Shown in pieces: positions 34,534 to 44,540 of a stretch of 64,000 nt of DNA. Positions within the stretch are counted from its first letter, which is position 1. Every line of letters starts with the position of its first letter. Location: positions 124,001-188,000 of the forward strand of contig JACCGJ010002998.1 of the NCBI GenBank assembly GCA_013407085.1. Reading direction: 5' to 3'. Under the pieces are notes generated by a model that worked only from the letters and a program-made list of their open reading frames with translations, ran no database searches and was not told where the DNA came from. Both the position numbers and the translations under genes were made by a program. The stretch comes from Atriophallophorus winterbourni. Lineage: Eukaryota; Platyhelminthes; Trematoda; Plagiorchiida; Microphallidae.

Positions 34534-35433
34534 TTAATCCCTTGAGTTCCTGGAGGAATTTAGGGCCTCGGCAACTTGTCTCCACTTTGGTCTGTCCATA
34601 GCAGCCAGTTTGATGTCGTTCCAGTTAAGTCCACACTTGCGGATCTCCTCTTCACACAAGCGCTTCCAAGATAGCCTTGGGCGTCCGACCCGTCTCTTCC
34701 CGATTGGGTTCCATACCAGAGCATGACGCGTGATGTCATCATAAGGTTTCCGCAAGGTGTGCCCAACCCATCTCCACTTTCTTCTACTGATCTGCTGGGC
34801 GATCGGGTCCTCAGCAGCAATCTGCCACAGGTCTTGATTCCTTATCTTTTCTGGCCATTTTACCCCAATAATTCGACGAAGGCAATTATTGTGGAATGAT
34901 TGCAAGCGGCCAGAAGACTTTGCTGTCACTCGCCAGGTTTCCGATCCATAGAGTAGCACGGATTTGACGTTGCTTCTGAATATACGGAGTTTCGTGCGTT
35001 TTGATAGAACCTTCGACTCCCAAATGGGTTTCAAAGCTATGAACGCGTATCTTGCTTTGCCGATTCTGGCGACTATGTCTTCGTCCGTGCCACCACTTAT
35101 TGAAACAATGCTGCCGAGGTAGACGAATTGCGTGACGTCTTTGACTGCTTTACCATTGATGGTGATTGATGGGTGCTCATCAGTTAGCACACGGAGGACT
35201 TCTGTTTTTTCGGTATTCACGCGTAGTCCTGCATATGAAGCAAAGTGTGCTAGTCTATCGGTCTTTCTCTGAAGACGTTGGGGGTCACGTGATATCAAGC
35301 AGACATCATCAGCGTATTCCAGATCCTCCAAATGCTCGGATTCCTTCCAATCGATACCATTCCTCTCACCTTTTACTGTCTGTTTCATTATCCAGTCTAT
35401 TATCAACAGAAAATTCATTGGGACAACAGGCAT
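34534..35433 (-). pseudogene. LINE-C RT catalytic and C-terminal domains
   Basis: 299 open codons. Begins after the GVRQGCLLSQ block with MNFLLIIDWIMKQT, then EDLEYADDVCLISRDPQRLQ (YADD), FVYLGSIVSISGGTDEDI, SVLLYGSETWRV, RRKWRWVGHTLRKPYDDITR and RRVGRPRLSWKRLCEEEI. These are RTE hallmarks. The catalytic box is intact; only the frame break upstream prevents a full RT. Confidence 0.9.
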
Positions 35434-36054
35434 CCCTGGCGAACGCCAGTCTCAACTCCAAATGGATCGGTCAGTCTTCCGTTGTGAATTACCTGACAGG
35501 AGGCACCTTCATACAGCTGCTTTATGAGGTCCATGTATAGCGGTGGGACCCCATAGTGTGGCAAAAGCTTCCATTTGAATTCGCGGTCCACACTGTCGAA
35601 GGCTTTCTCAAAATCTATTAAGTTGAGGCAAAGAGGCGATTGCCATTTAATGCTTTGTTCAATTATTATGCGGAGGGTCGCAATTTGGTCGATGCCACCT
35701 GATTGCTCTGGCCGTAACACTTGGTCGATAGCGTCGCGAAAACGCATAAGGATGATGCGTGTAAGTACTTTACTAGGGACTGAGAGCAGCATGATACCTC
35801 GCCAGTTTTTGCATAGCCTCAGATCCCCTTTCTTAGGAAGTTTGACCAGCCTAGGTGTCCAAATCAGCCTTCAGAGCTTCTGGTGGAATCCCATCTGGGC
35901 CTGGAGCTTTGCCATTCTTTAGTGATTTTAAGGCAGAAAGGATTTCATTTCGACCGGGGGAGTCGGTGTTTACGTCTAGCAAATTTGTTGCAGGTGGGAT
36001 GTCAGTGACTGAAGTAGGTGCTGGTCGATTTAGGAGTTCCTTGAAGTGCTCCAT
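35415..36054 (-). pseudogene. LINE-C RT N-terminal half, two frames
   Basis: 36054-35851 has MEHFKELLNRPAPTS and KNGKAPGPDGIPPEALKADL; 35792-35415 has SVPSKVLTRIILMRFRDAID, LRPEQSGGIDQIATLRII, LIDFEKAFDSVDREFKWKLL and GVETGVRQGCLLSQ. A short deletion and frame change separate them. Confidence 0.85.
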
Positions 36055-36815
36055 CCATCGCTTTCTTTCACCGATTCCTGACTGATAAGGTTACCTTCAC
36101 CGTCCTTTATTATTTTGCCGTAAGGTATTTTCCTTCCTGATAAGGTTCTGGTAATGTTGTAGACAGTGTTCAGGTCTCTCTTTTCTGCTGCATTTTCCGC
36201 CTCCGTTGCCAGCATTTCATAGAACCGCCTCTTGTCACTTCTGGCACTTCGTTTCACGTCTTTATTTAGGGAGCCGTATTGTTTGATCAGTTGGTTTTTC
36301 TGCTTGGTGTCCTTACACCGGAGGATCTGTTGTTTCAGCTGCCTTCTCGAGTTGATCAGTGTCCAAGTCTCACTCGAGATCCACTCTTTGTCTTTCTTTA
36401 CCCGTCTGCCAATTACGTGCTTACAAGTGTCTTGCCAACAGTCTTTCAGAGCGGTCCAGTGTTCATTTATTGGGAGCTCAGGGGTTAAGTTGTTGAGCGA
36501 TTCGAATCTGTTTTTCAGTGAGATTGAGAAAATCTCTCTTGTACGCTCTTCCCTTAGTTTCTGCGTGTGGTACTTTACACTAGGCCGACTGCCGGTTTCG
36601 CTGAAAGCTCTCAACTTGATTTTAATTTTGGCCATTAGAAGGTAGTGGTCTGAAGCAACATCCGCACCTCGCATTACGCGTGTATCAAGAAGACTATGTC
36701 TCCATTTTCGTGAAATCGATAGGTGATCGATTTGATTGGTGATGCCCAGGTGGCCTTGTGGATGTTTCGGTGTTAAAAGATGCTGCCTCCGATGACCAGA
36801 TCGTTGAGCGCGCAA
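36030..36815 (-). pseudogene. LINE-C endonuclease C-terminus and linker
   Basis: 261 open codons: NQIDHLSISRKWRHSLLDTR, VMRGADVASDHYLLMAKIK (SDH catalytic block), then a basic linker with WTLINSRRQLKQQIL and RRFYEMLATEAENAAEKRD. Further right, 36920-36800 has GDMNAKLGSDNTERE (GDMN block) in another frame. The 5' end is lost at the target site. Confidence 0.85.
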
Positions 36816-36924
36816 AAATCTGCGAAAAGTTCACCGTTTTCATTCATTTCACCTAGGGCATGCGTACCCATCACAGATTCTCTCTCTGTGTTGTCTGAAC
36901 CCAATTTCGCGTTCATGTCACCCA

Positions 36925-37755
36925 TCAGGTTGGCCTCAAGTATGTATTAATTATTCGATGAACTATTTGCTTCGTGAAACTCCCGGACACGCGTTTTAGA
37001 AGAAGCAAAACTCGCGACGTTTTTTCATATACAGCTGTGGCGTTATGCGACGGTTTCAACGTGCTGCTTACCCACACACCCAAGTCCTTCTCCTTGTCAG
37101 TGCTTTCAAGAATATGGGAACCAAGGGTGTAAGAGAACTCAAAATGTCTTCCAACAGTCAATACCTTGCATTTGCTGAAATTGAATGTTAGTTCATTTCT
37201 AACTGACCAGTTCTGTAAGGCATCAAGTTCCAGCTGAAGCTGTCTGCAATCTTCAGTTGTGCGTACTTGTGTCCACAGCTTGATGTCATCCGCAAATAAC
37301 AAGATTTTGCTGCGAACAAGTTTCGGTAAGTCGTTTACATAGATCAGGAAAAGAATTGGTCCAAGCACTGATCCCTGCGGCACCCCACTCGTTACTGCAA
37401 TGGGTCGTGATAAAGCACCGTCAACCCTTACTCGAATGACACGGTCGCGGAGATAATCCTCAAACCAGGCTAGTAATGAACCCTTGATGCCACATTGCTC
37501 CATTTTTTGTAGTAACAGACTGTGGTTGACACGATCGAATGCTTTGGACATATCAAGATAACACGCGTGTATGGTGAGACCTTTGTCTACAGCTTGTGTC
37601 CAGTCATCGAGGGAGAGCAGACGGTTTGAAAGGCAAGATTGTCTTTTAGTAGCCGCGCTTCGCCAAGGTTTCGGGAGCTTTGGTGGCGAACCAAACGTGT
37701 AACAACTGAAGGTTTTATCGTTTCCAACCCCATCAACGTAAAACGTGTTGACCAT
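36925..37755 (-). pseudogene. CR1 copy c RT
   Basis: 276 open codons; the first 35 or so are ORF1 DNA in a wrong frame. RT blocks: QSCLSNRLLSLDDWTQAVDK, YLDMSKAFDRVNHSLLLQKM, SGVPQGSVLGPILFLIYVND, LLFADDIKLWTQVRTTED (FADD at 37285-37296), NWSVRNELTFNFSKCKVLTV and EKDLGVWVSSTLKPSHN. It is the best-kept RT in the window, but its start (RT0-2) is missing and its end is split by LINE-C. Confidence 0.9.
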
Positions 37756-38385
37756 TGTTCTAGGTCGTATCGTTGTCTATTCGCCAGACGTGTCTCGCTA
37801 GACTCCTGTATGTTGGTACAGATTACAGAGAGATTTTTTGCGATCTTTGGGGCGGCAACATTAGAAGTTAAAACCGATTGTTTAAGCGGAACCTCCCGAT
37901 GAGCAGGGATCTTGGTCTTCGTAACCATTTAGTGCAAGAGGAGTTCGCGTCAGAAAAGTGTTTCTAATTATGTGGGCGCTTGTGTACAGCTTGATCGTCA
38001 CCTTTTTCGGTTTGCTGCCTTTCTATAACCGGTGAGGATACATGATGTTCAAAATGTGCTCTAGATCCAAGTTTACCAATCAGAATCTCGTTTAGCAGAC
38101 CTTCGATTCCTTGTACACTACCATTTGAACATAAAATTTTCATATCCTCGTCGGTCTGTGAGCTCACCGTTGTCTTCGTAAAATTTCTTGATTGAGATCT
38201 GCATATCTGACAGATGTAGCAAACTCCTGGAATTTCGTCTTCATTGATAACCGTAAGGGCATCGACTGTCAAAGAAGCATCGCACTTCATATGAACCTTA
38301 TCACGACAAACAAAACAATTAGCCTGTCGGGCTTTGCGGCTTACCGCCTTCCGATAAAGTTTGCACACGTGACCGCTGTGAATAA
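36928..38385 (-). mobile_element. CR1 copy c, mosaic of ORF1 PHD segment and RT
   Basis: Minus-strand order: ORF1-type PHD finger (38385-37980), conserved ORF1 part (37928-37650) and RT (37640-36928), with no endonuclease between ORF1 and RT. It continues at 34518 after the LINE-C insertion. The left neighbour in reading order (38635-38386) is RT entry of copy d, joined in frame to the PHD segment. Confidence 0.85.
37587..37928 (-). pseudogene. CR1 ORF1 conserved segment
   Basis: IAKNLSVICTNIQESSETRL, then RQRYDLEQWSTRFTLMGLE and PSVVTRLVRHQSSRNLGEAR. The same segment occurs in copy e (43990-43800: SVICTNVSESQESLFDNKQK). It is therefore a repeated ORF1 domain; nucleic-acid binding is inferred from family knowledge only. 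The last codons overlap RT in another frame. Confidence 0.7.
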
Positions 38386-38635
38386 ATAAATCACAAAGTG
38401 GTTCGCACAATTGATTGCCGCATAAATTTAGGATTGCAGGTGTGATTCCTTCAGCTCTCGGGAACTTGTTGATATTTATCCTGCGTAGGTTGTGCTGCAC
38501 GATTTCAGAATTGATGCATATATCGCATATATTCTCCGGCACAATTGGTACTGACAATTCCGATGATTGTAATGCATCCTTGGAGGTCAAAACTCGTGAA
38601 TAAAAACTGGCGAGAACGTTAGCGGTTTTCAGCAC
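37964..38635 (-). pseudogene. In-frame fusion of CR1 RT entry with ORF1 PHD finger
   Basis: 223 open codons. Residues 1-85 are a linker/RT entry (TANVLASFYSRVLTSKD, RININKFPRAEGITPAILNL, CGNQLCEPLCDLF). Without a frame change the ORF continues into HSGHVCKLYRKAVSRKA, ANCFVCRDKVHMKCD and EDEIPGVCYICQICRSQ, a Cys/His arrangement typical of PHD zinc fingers found in CR1 ORF1. The parts come from two different places in the element, so this is a junction created by insertion or template switching, not a natural protein. Confidence 0.75.
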
Positions 38636-38996
38636 AGAATCAGTTAGTCCGTTATCTGCTATGATCGTAAAAAACCGGATTTCAGCTTCGTAGTGTTGTT
38701 AACAGTTCGATAGAGCAGTTTGGGATTTTGCTGCATTCTTACTGCCACCCGAAGCTGGTGATATTGCTTGTCCTCTCGTATGAGATTTGTGACTTGATTC
38801 CACAATTCCGAACGTTTGCCCAGATCGAATCAGTTCAGGTGACCCTGTGAATAGCCCATCCCACATTTCGCTTTGTCAACCATTTTCTAGTCCGACTACG
38901 AATTCTGAAGTGTGGTTCCTTGCTATTCGGAACATATTTAGAATTGAAATGTATCATAATGCAAAGGAATTTGAGTGCAATCGGTTAGAGTAGTTT

Positions 38997-39027
38997 TTGG
39001 GTAATGTTTCACTTCTGGCACAGAAGC
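38997..39027 (-). ncRNA. Partial hammerhead-like motif, family A
   Basis: Minus strand: AGCTTCTGTGCCAGAAGTG then AAACATTACCCAA. Stem II and GAAA are present, but the CTGACGA half and stem I 5' strand are missing at the inversion junction. It cannot be functional alone. Confidence 0.5.
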
Positions 39028-39345
39028 TCGGCACTGATGCGAAAGTAAATAGTTTTTATTCACCTTATACCTACTAGTTAATTAGATTTTTTTCAGAAAT
39101 AGCCTTAGTCCCGTTAGTTATGTGATTTTACGTATGTGGGCAGTTGTATCAAATGACCTTGACCGTGTTCACTTGGATCAGATTGTTTTGGATAAACACT
39201 GTGAGGAAAATGGACCACTGATCTCGGTCATTCCCACGAAACGTGACACACTGTAGGCGTACTATAGGCTGTTTAGTGATAAGGTCAAATAAGTGGTGGT
39301 GGGTTGACTACTACTTATTCATGTTCCCTGTCCTGACTATCACAA

Positions 39346-39389
39346 TTGGTCTGACGAAGCTTGTGTGTCAGAAGTGAAACGTTACCCAA
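39346..39389 (+). ncRNA. Hammerhead-ribozyme-like motif, family A, best copy
   Basis: TTGGT (stem I), CTGACGA core, one extra A, stem II GCTTGTG-TGT-CAGAAGT (one G-G mismatch, one G-T pair), GAAA (39376-39379), CGTT, then ACCCAA completing stem I with one bulge. Predicted cleavage would follow T39383. The ACGT palindrome suggests a loopless stem III that would work best as a dimer. It lies in sense orientation in a PLE end, matching known PLE hammerheads. Confidence 0.7.
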
Positions 39390-39775
39390 AAACTACTCTA
39401 ACCGATTGCATTCAAATTCCTTTGCATTATGAATACACGATCGGTCCCAAACATATTCCAATCGATTGCTGAAATGTATCATGTTGATGACGTATTCTGT
39501 CAGGGGTGTGCAATGCGAGTTCGGATCCCTAAAATGTATATAATGTTCATCGAAAATTACCATTGTTTCCATCAAACTAATGTAATCCACTTTTAAGTTT
39601 AGTTTTTTTTGTTTTAGAATTCTACTGGCGTTGCAGACGTATTGAAAGAGTAAATGGAGGTGGTCACTTCGACCCAGCGGATGGTGATATTGAACATCTT
39701 CAACGGCCATCAGAGGTTAAGACTATGTCTAGAACAATGTTTGTGGAACAAATTGACGGAACTGACCGAGCTGTG

Positions 39776-40209
39776 CAAACGATACACGCTGATACTGAAA
39801 CCTGGTTTCAATCCTGGATGACTGAAAGTGAACTCTCAATCCCCAACATGATCGCCCAATAAAAGGTGGTGGTGTGGCTTTATACTGTCACAAACGGCTT
39901 CAGTGCATGAAAATTCACGATCCGAACCTTGATTTCGAAGATACCCTCTGGTGCAGTCTCACGAATGTGTCACACGACGATTGCATTCTTGGTATCACAT
40001 ATCGCCCCCAGCCTCGAATGATACTCAAAATAACAGGTTATTATAAGCGAAGCTCGCAATTACTACTCATGGCGGACTTCAATCTTCCTCATCTCTTTGC
40101 CAGATCCGATCACCCTCTACAAACATATGATCACAAATTTCGTGAGGTGTTACTGCAAAAAGCCTTTTTTGACGCGGTAAAAGCTTCAAGTGTATCTGGC
40201 GAAAGCTGA
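39776..40209 (+). pseudogene. Inverted segment of a CR1 endonuclease
   Basis: Plus-strand coding: DTETWFQSWMTESELSIPNM, then VALYCHKRLQCMKIHDPNLD, EDTLWCSLTNVSHDDCILGI, LLLMADFNLPHLFARSD (catalytic DFN) and YDHKFREVLLQKAFFDAV. It supplies exactly the nuclease half missing from copy d, which lies next to it on the other strand. A stop precedes VALY. Confidence 0.8.
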
Positions 40210-40317
40210 AGTGATTTTGCTCTCAAGTTGGGCAAATCAGTTACAGGTGCAATGACATTTTCACAGTCTGGAATAAAATGGCGTTAAAAATTGATCATAC
40301 AAATAAAACGGCGCAAC

Positions 40318-40821
40318 TTAGTTACCGTTGTTGGAAGAGGAAAGACGTAAATCGCTTGTAATAACAAATTGAGTGAGGCGGTGGCCGAGAAAATACAGTG
40401 TGTCTGTACCGAAAATGCATTCACTAGGGTTGATTTCGGTTATTAAAACGCTCCAAAACAACACAAATGTGTGTGGTGTGCAGTTCTGGAGAGTTACGGG
40501 CAATTAAGAAGACGTCGATGTATGCGTAGGCCAACAGCAAACCTCGAAGCACTTGGTCGATGATACGCTGGAAAGTCTTGCAGCGTTTCTCAGACCAAAA
40601 GGCATTCGAGTGAATTCGTAGAAGCAGAATGGATTGGTTACTGCACTGATAAGTATTTCTTCCCCGGCTACCGGGATGTGGCAGTAAGCATGGACAATAT
40701 CAAGCTTGATTAGAATAAGTGTGGTGGAAAGATTCAAACGGAAATTGTGTCTATGTGGCACCGGAGATATGTCCGGCACCAATCGGGTTGTCAATAGTGC
40801 GGTAAACACCACCGCTTTCAC
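40318..40821 (-). pseudogene. Ty3/gypsy reverse transcriptase fragment
   Basis: Two ORFs (40821-40504 and 40503-40318) cover RT from the substrate-binding entry to the FLGH block. Catalytic KLDIVHAY is kept; YIDV has lost one Asp. A frame change lies after LRNAA. Confidence 0.85.
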
Positions 40822-42110
40822 TCATCTGACATCTTCTAGTTGGACCACATGTAGTGATAACGACCAGGAGCTAGAGGATTGGCGAATGAATCCAAGCTTC
40901 AGCTTATGCTCAAACCTGACTTTCGCAATTTCAGTTTAGAAGGGTAAAACGGATCGGTCTGAAACAGACTGTGCTAGTGACGATCTGGTCTTTCATAGAG
41001 TGGGCCACTTTTATATCGGTCGTGAAGGTTGCATGATGGAGAAGAATTCATGCAGTACAGAACTAAATTTCGAAATTACTGGAGTGAAATTATTGCTCCC
41101 CGAGAAAATGGTCCTGGTATTGATGCTTCACACTTGAAATGAGGTTGTCGTTTCCACTAAACTTCACTGTTTAATTTCGACAGTTAGGATGAAGTGAGAC
41201 AAAAAGTCGATAACGATAGTGGGGCAATTAATCTCAGCAATAATAAGCACCAAGTAGAATCTGCGTCTCGGTCATAAATTGAGGGTTAGAAGGCGTTGGT
41301 CGCGAGTGTTAACTATGGTGTCATCTGCCTCCTGTAACGTGTAGGACAACGGTTTTGAGAAAATGGATGCAGAAGGAATGACGATTATTTCATCGAGAGC
41401 ATCGACCAAGAAAAGTAGACCAATCGATTTATCTTTAACGTATAACAGGCTACTCGGGTTTGGTCGGTGTTAATGGCTGAATTTTGAATTTGATGGTTTT
41501 CTAACATGGGCATGCATTTTGAGTCTTTATCCCCATATCTATTGTGGTACCAACAAATATGCTCAGGGATTCTTGATGGTCGAGATTAAGATTTTAAGGG
41601 TGGCCGTGATGAGGATTTCGACGATAATGAGTTGACCACATGAGTAAGTTCGGCGCCTTGTTTTTCAATATCCGAACATGGATAGTGCGAATTGAGTGGT
41701 GTAAAATCTATCTTAATTTGGTCGAATTTCTTTGCTTCTACATTTTATCAGACGCTTGTGCTAGTTCCTCTAATATTGCCTAAATACGCAAACCAGCAAG
41801 CACATGGCAAATATTAGTTGAGTTATTTAAACCACAACTGATTGGAAAAGCACTCTTCAATCATTTGTCTCCAAGTAGCTCTTTCATCCCCAAGAGCCAT
41901 TTTGTAATAAGGGTTTCCATCTTCTTTAGATCGGAAATACCACCTCGATCTATTAATTAGGATGTGAGTTTTTCGTATGGCTTGTCGTCTAGCATAGCAT
42001 AAATAAGATCACTGACCACTTCATCTACATCGAGAGGGAGCAACACGTGAGAATACGTAATAGATTCATCAATGATGTCATATATATGAAGAATAGCTTC
42101 AATTTAGACG
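40318..42110 (-). mobile_element. Ty3/gypsy LTR-retrotransposon internal fragment
   Basis: Minus-strand order: gag-like part (42070-41860, SHVLLPLDVDEVVSDLIYAM), aspartic protease (41470-41180, LLYVKDKSIGLLFLVDALDE, where the active site DTG reads DAL), RT (about 40950-40318) with TTLILIKLDIVHAYCHIPVA, FYEFTRMPFGLRNAA, AYAYIDVFLIA (YIDD has become YIDV) and DTLYFLGHRL. RNase H, integrase and LTRs are absent. Both enzymes have lost catalytic residues. No envelope gene is seen. Confidence 0.85.
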
Positions 42111-42388
42111 AACCATAAACGGAGATTAGAAGCGACAAAAACCGTTAATGTGCAAGATAAAAGATTTATGGTTGAAAAAGCAATTAACTTTACAATAACC
42201 ATAGAGTGGAACTATAGGTACAAATGTATAAATGTATAAATAAAATCAAAATCAATGGGACGATGTTAGTTTATTAATAGTTCCGGGGCCAAATTTGTAT
42301 GAGCTCTCATATAATCGTCAAGTTTCGATTTGAATATAGATAAACTGTTTGTGTTTAACAAATCGGCAGGCAGGGAATTCCAAACAAA

Positions 42389-43036
42389 TCACACCCACCA
42401 AAAAAAATACCTGCGGCAGTTCCGTTTGGAATGTGGTATTTCCAAATTGCAACCAGCTCCACGGCTGTTGCTGGAAGTTCGAAGGTGAAACAATAAGCCC
42501 AAAGGGTGGAAAACAGTAGAAAGTATTTTGTATGCGAGGATGAGATCACGTCGCATTCTCCTTTGTGCAAGTGTCCTCAGCTCCAGTCGTCTGAGTCGCC
42601 CGGCGAATGGCATATTTTCGAGTACAATGTCAACCTTAGAAGCTCACTGATATATGCGATCCAGAAGTAAGAAGTCTTTTTGGAGCCATGGTGTCCTGGC
42701 TTGTGTGGCATAGTCTAGAACCGAGTGTATATATGTGTTCATCACGAGAGGGAAAAACCCCGGGGAAAGCGTCCAAATATTCGCCGTAACGTGCCGAACA
42801 GCCGAGACGCGCTTTGTAAACGGCTTCGCATTTAGACTAATATTCAAACTACCGCAAATCCAGACAACCAGGTCATTTTCTTCTTCAGTGTACTCTAGGT
42901 TTCTGTCGCCGAACTTGTATTGATAGGAAAAGCCAAGATCACGATCGTTCTGAATGATCTTCGAATTTTGCATATTCAATGACAGTTTATTTTCGGATGA
43001 CCAGTTGTACAAAGCATTCAAATCGTTTTGCAGCAA
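42389..43036 (-). pseudogene. CR1 copy e RT C-terminal domain
   Basis: NDLNALYNWSSENKLSLNMQ, EENDLVVWICGSLNISLNAK, NTYIHSVLDYATQARTPWLQ and KDFLLLDRIYQ, then after a frame change PFAGRLRRLELRTLAQRRMR and HSKRNCRRYFFW. Typical CR1 end. Confidence 0.8.
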
Positions 43037-43066
43037 AATACAATAATACGCATTGCTGATTCGCCT

Positions 43067-43495
43067 TCATACTTTTATATCGTCAGCAAACAAAACCATC
43101 TCACTGTCATTCGGTATTGGTATATCGTCCATATAGACTAGGATGAGTATTGGTCCAAGCATTGAGCCTTGTGGAACACCACTATTGACATCGATTTTCT
43201 TCGATAATAGGCCGTTCACACGAAATCTGATGTGTCTGTTACTGAGGTAATCACTTTTCAATTCATATAGTTTTCCAACAATACCTTGTATCTTTAGCTT
43301 GTTCGTGAGTAAATTATGATCAAATCCGTCGAAAGCTTTAGAAATGCCCAGGTAGCACGCACGAATACAGCCACACGCATCTACAATCCTCGTCCAATCT
43401 TCTAAGCTTGTCAACAAATTTGTTAGACAAGAGCGATTTCTGCGAAATACATGTTGATCAACTGCCAAAAGTTGGTTCGTTTTCCGATGTCGCAC
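43067..43495 (-). pseudogene. CR1 copy e RT catalytic part
   Basis: FRRNRSCLTNLLTSLEDWTR, YLGISKAFDGFDHNLLTNKL (first catalytic Asp replaced: KAFDGFDH keeps one), SGVPQGSMLGPILILVYMDD and VLFADDIKV (FADD at 43079-43090). Stop follows. Confidence 0.88.
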
Positions 43496-44030
43496 TATTT
43501 CTGCGGTTATTATTCGCTCAAAAAACTTTTGATACAGAAGACAGCAATGTCACCGGCCTGTAATTTTTAACTTAATAACGACAACCACCTTTGTAAATGG
43601 ATATTATTTGACGAAAAAGGAGCTCGACAAGTGGCCAAAACAACGGCATCAGAAATATCTAGAGAACACGCATTGTATTGCCACTGCTTGACATCGTGCT
43701 CTACGGTTTCCTGAATCGATGCTCGATAAGTATTTTCTGGTACACGAAGTAGAACTATACTTGATGATACTTTTCTATATCAGCCTCGCAATTCAGTGTT
43801 ACCTTCAGCAACCGAGGTTGACCAATGTGAGCTGAAATTGAGTGACGATTCACTTTGTCTGCGTCAATTTGCATTAGGTGGCAAAGTTAAGATAATTTCT
43901 TGAGATCGTCTTTCTGTTTGTTATCAAACAGGCTTTCTTGGGACTCGCTAACGTTCGTACATATCACGCTCAGCGCGTATGGGGAGTTCTTTTTGCGAAC
44001 CGGAAAGTCAGTTTTTTAATTTAAACCATT

Positions 44031-44540
44031 TTAGGCTTGACTTTGTGAGTCGGGTACAGCAGTTTTGGAGTGTACAGCTGAGATCGACCGTAACAGCATA
44101 TCCTTTTTAAGAATTTCATAATTCCGTGGTCGTTTTAACTGATTCCTAAACGGGATTAACCCTGCTTTTTTCTTTTTTGGCAAAACAATAGGCTTAGTCT
44201 CAGATACCTTCAGTGGTGGTTCCGAAATCGGTGTATCGATATGATTGTTCACATCGGTGATCACTCGCGTACACACCAATATTTCCTCCACACGTCGAAG
44301 GTTCAACTCGAAATTATAATTTTGCTTCAATTATCCGCATCGTGCAAGAATTTGGCTCTGCAACGAACACAGGCACAGCAGGCGCCTGGAACCTCTTCAT
44401 TATTTATCAATGCTATCGAATCAAGGGCAAAAGTACGGTCACATTTACCTTGGATTTTACCTATTACAGAAAACACGTTATGAATTTACTCGCCGGTTGT
44501 TCACACGCATTGCACGTGACCTCGGAACAATTCTGCGTGT
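44031..44540 (-). pseudogene. CR1 ORF1 with PHD-type zinc finger
   Basis: Minus strand: TCNACEQPASKFITC, then in another frame GKCDRTFALDSIALINNEEV and PGACCACVRCRAKF, giving the spaced Cys pairs of a PHD finger as at 38300-38150. Then 99 open codons with a basic patch (VLPKKKKAGLIPFRNQLKRP). CR1 ORF1 proteins are known to carry such fingers; role is in the retrotransposon RNP. Confidence 0.65.

Larger units (their letters stand above)
34519..36927 (-). mobile_element. LINE-C (RTE-like), 5'-truncated, 11-bp target duplication
   Basis: Flanked by GGTTGGCCTCA at 34508-34518 and 36928-36938. The 3' end carries a short CAAGTAAGTCAAG-type tail. Removing the insert joins CR1 copy c as YLRP-TMEYAV in frame. 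Within it: endonuclease remnant (36927-36700), linker (36600-36100), RT (36054-34534). Distinct from LINE-A and LINE-B. Frameshifts and one in-frame stop make it inactive. Confidence 0.95.
38958..39469 (+). mobile_element. PLE 3' end with inverted partner, 13-bp target duplication
   Basis: Flanked by TGAAATGTATCAT at 38945-38957 and 39470-39482. Left part (38958-39027) is an inverted copy of the right end (39358-39435), so the ends could pair. The middle is a PLE 3' UTR beginning with the last codons (CTCGGCACTGATG) and continuing GTAAATAGTTTTTATTCACC, as at 51235 and 50705. A hammerhead-like motif lies near the right end. No RT or nuclease remains. Confidence 0.92.
38386..39775 (-). mobile_element. 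CR1 copy d, endonuclease C-terminus, linker and RT entry
   Basis: Minus strand: 39775-39580 with NIVLDIVLTSD and VQYHHPLGRSDHLHLLFQYV (endonuclease end), then a linker that crosses the PLE insertion (VINMIHF joined to NSKYVPNSKEPHFRIRSRTR), then RT entry to 38386. The EN part to the right is inverted (39776-40209). Confidence 0.85.

Noticed and set aside
40318..42110. Endogenous retrovirus with envelope
   Set aside because: Only gag, protease and RT similarity of Ty3/gypsy type is present; no envelope-like ORF exists nearby.
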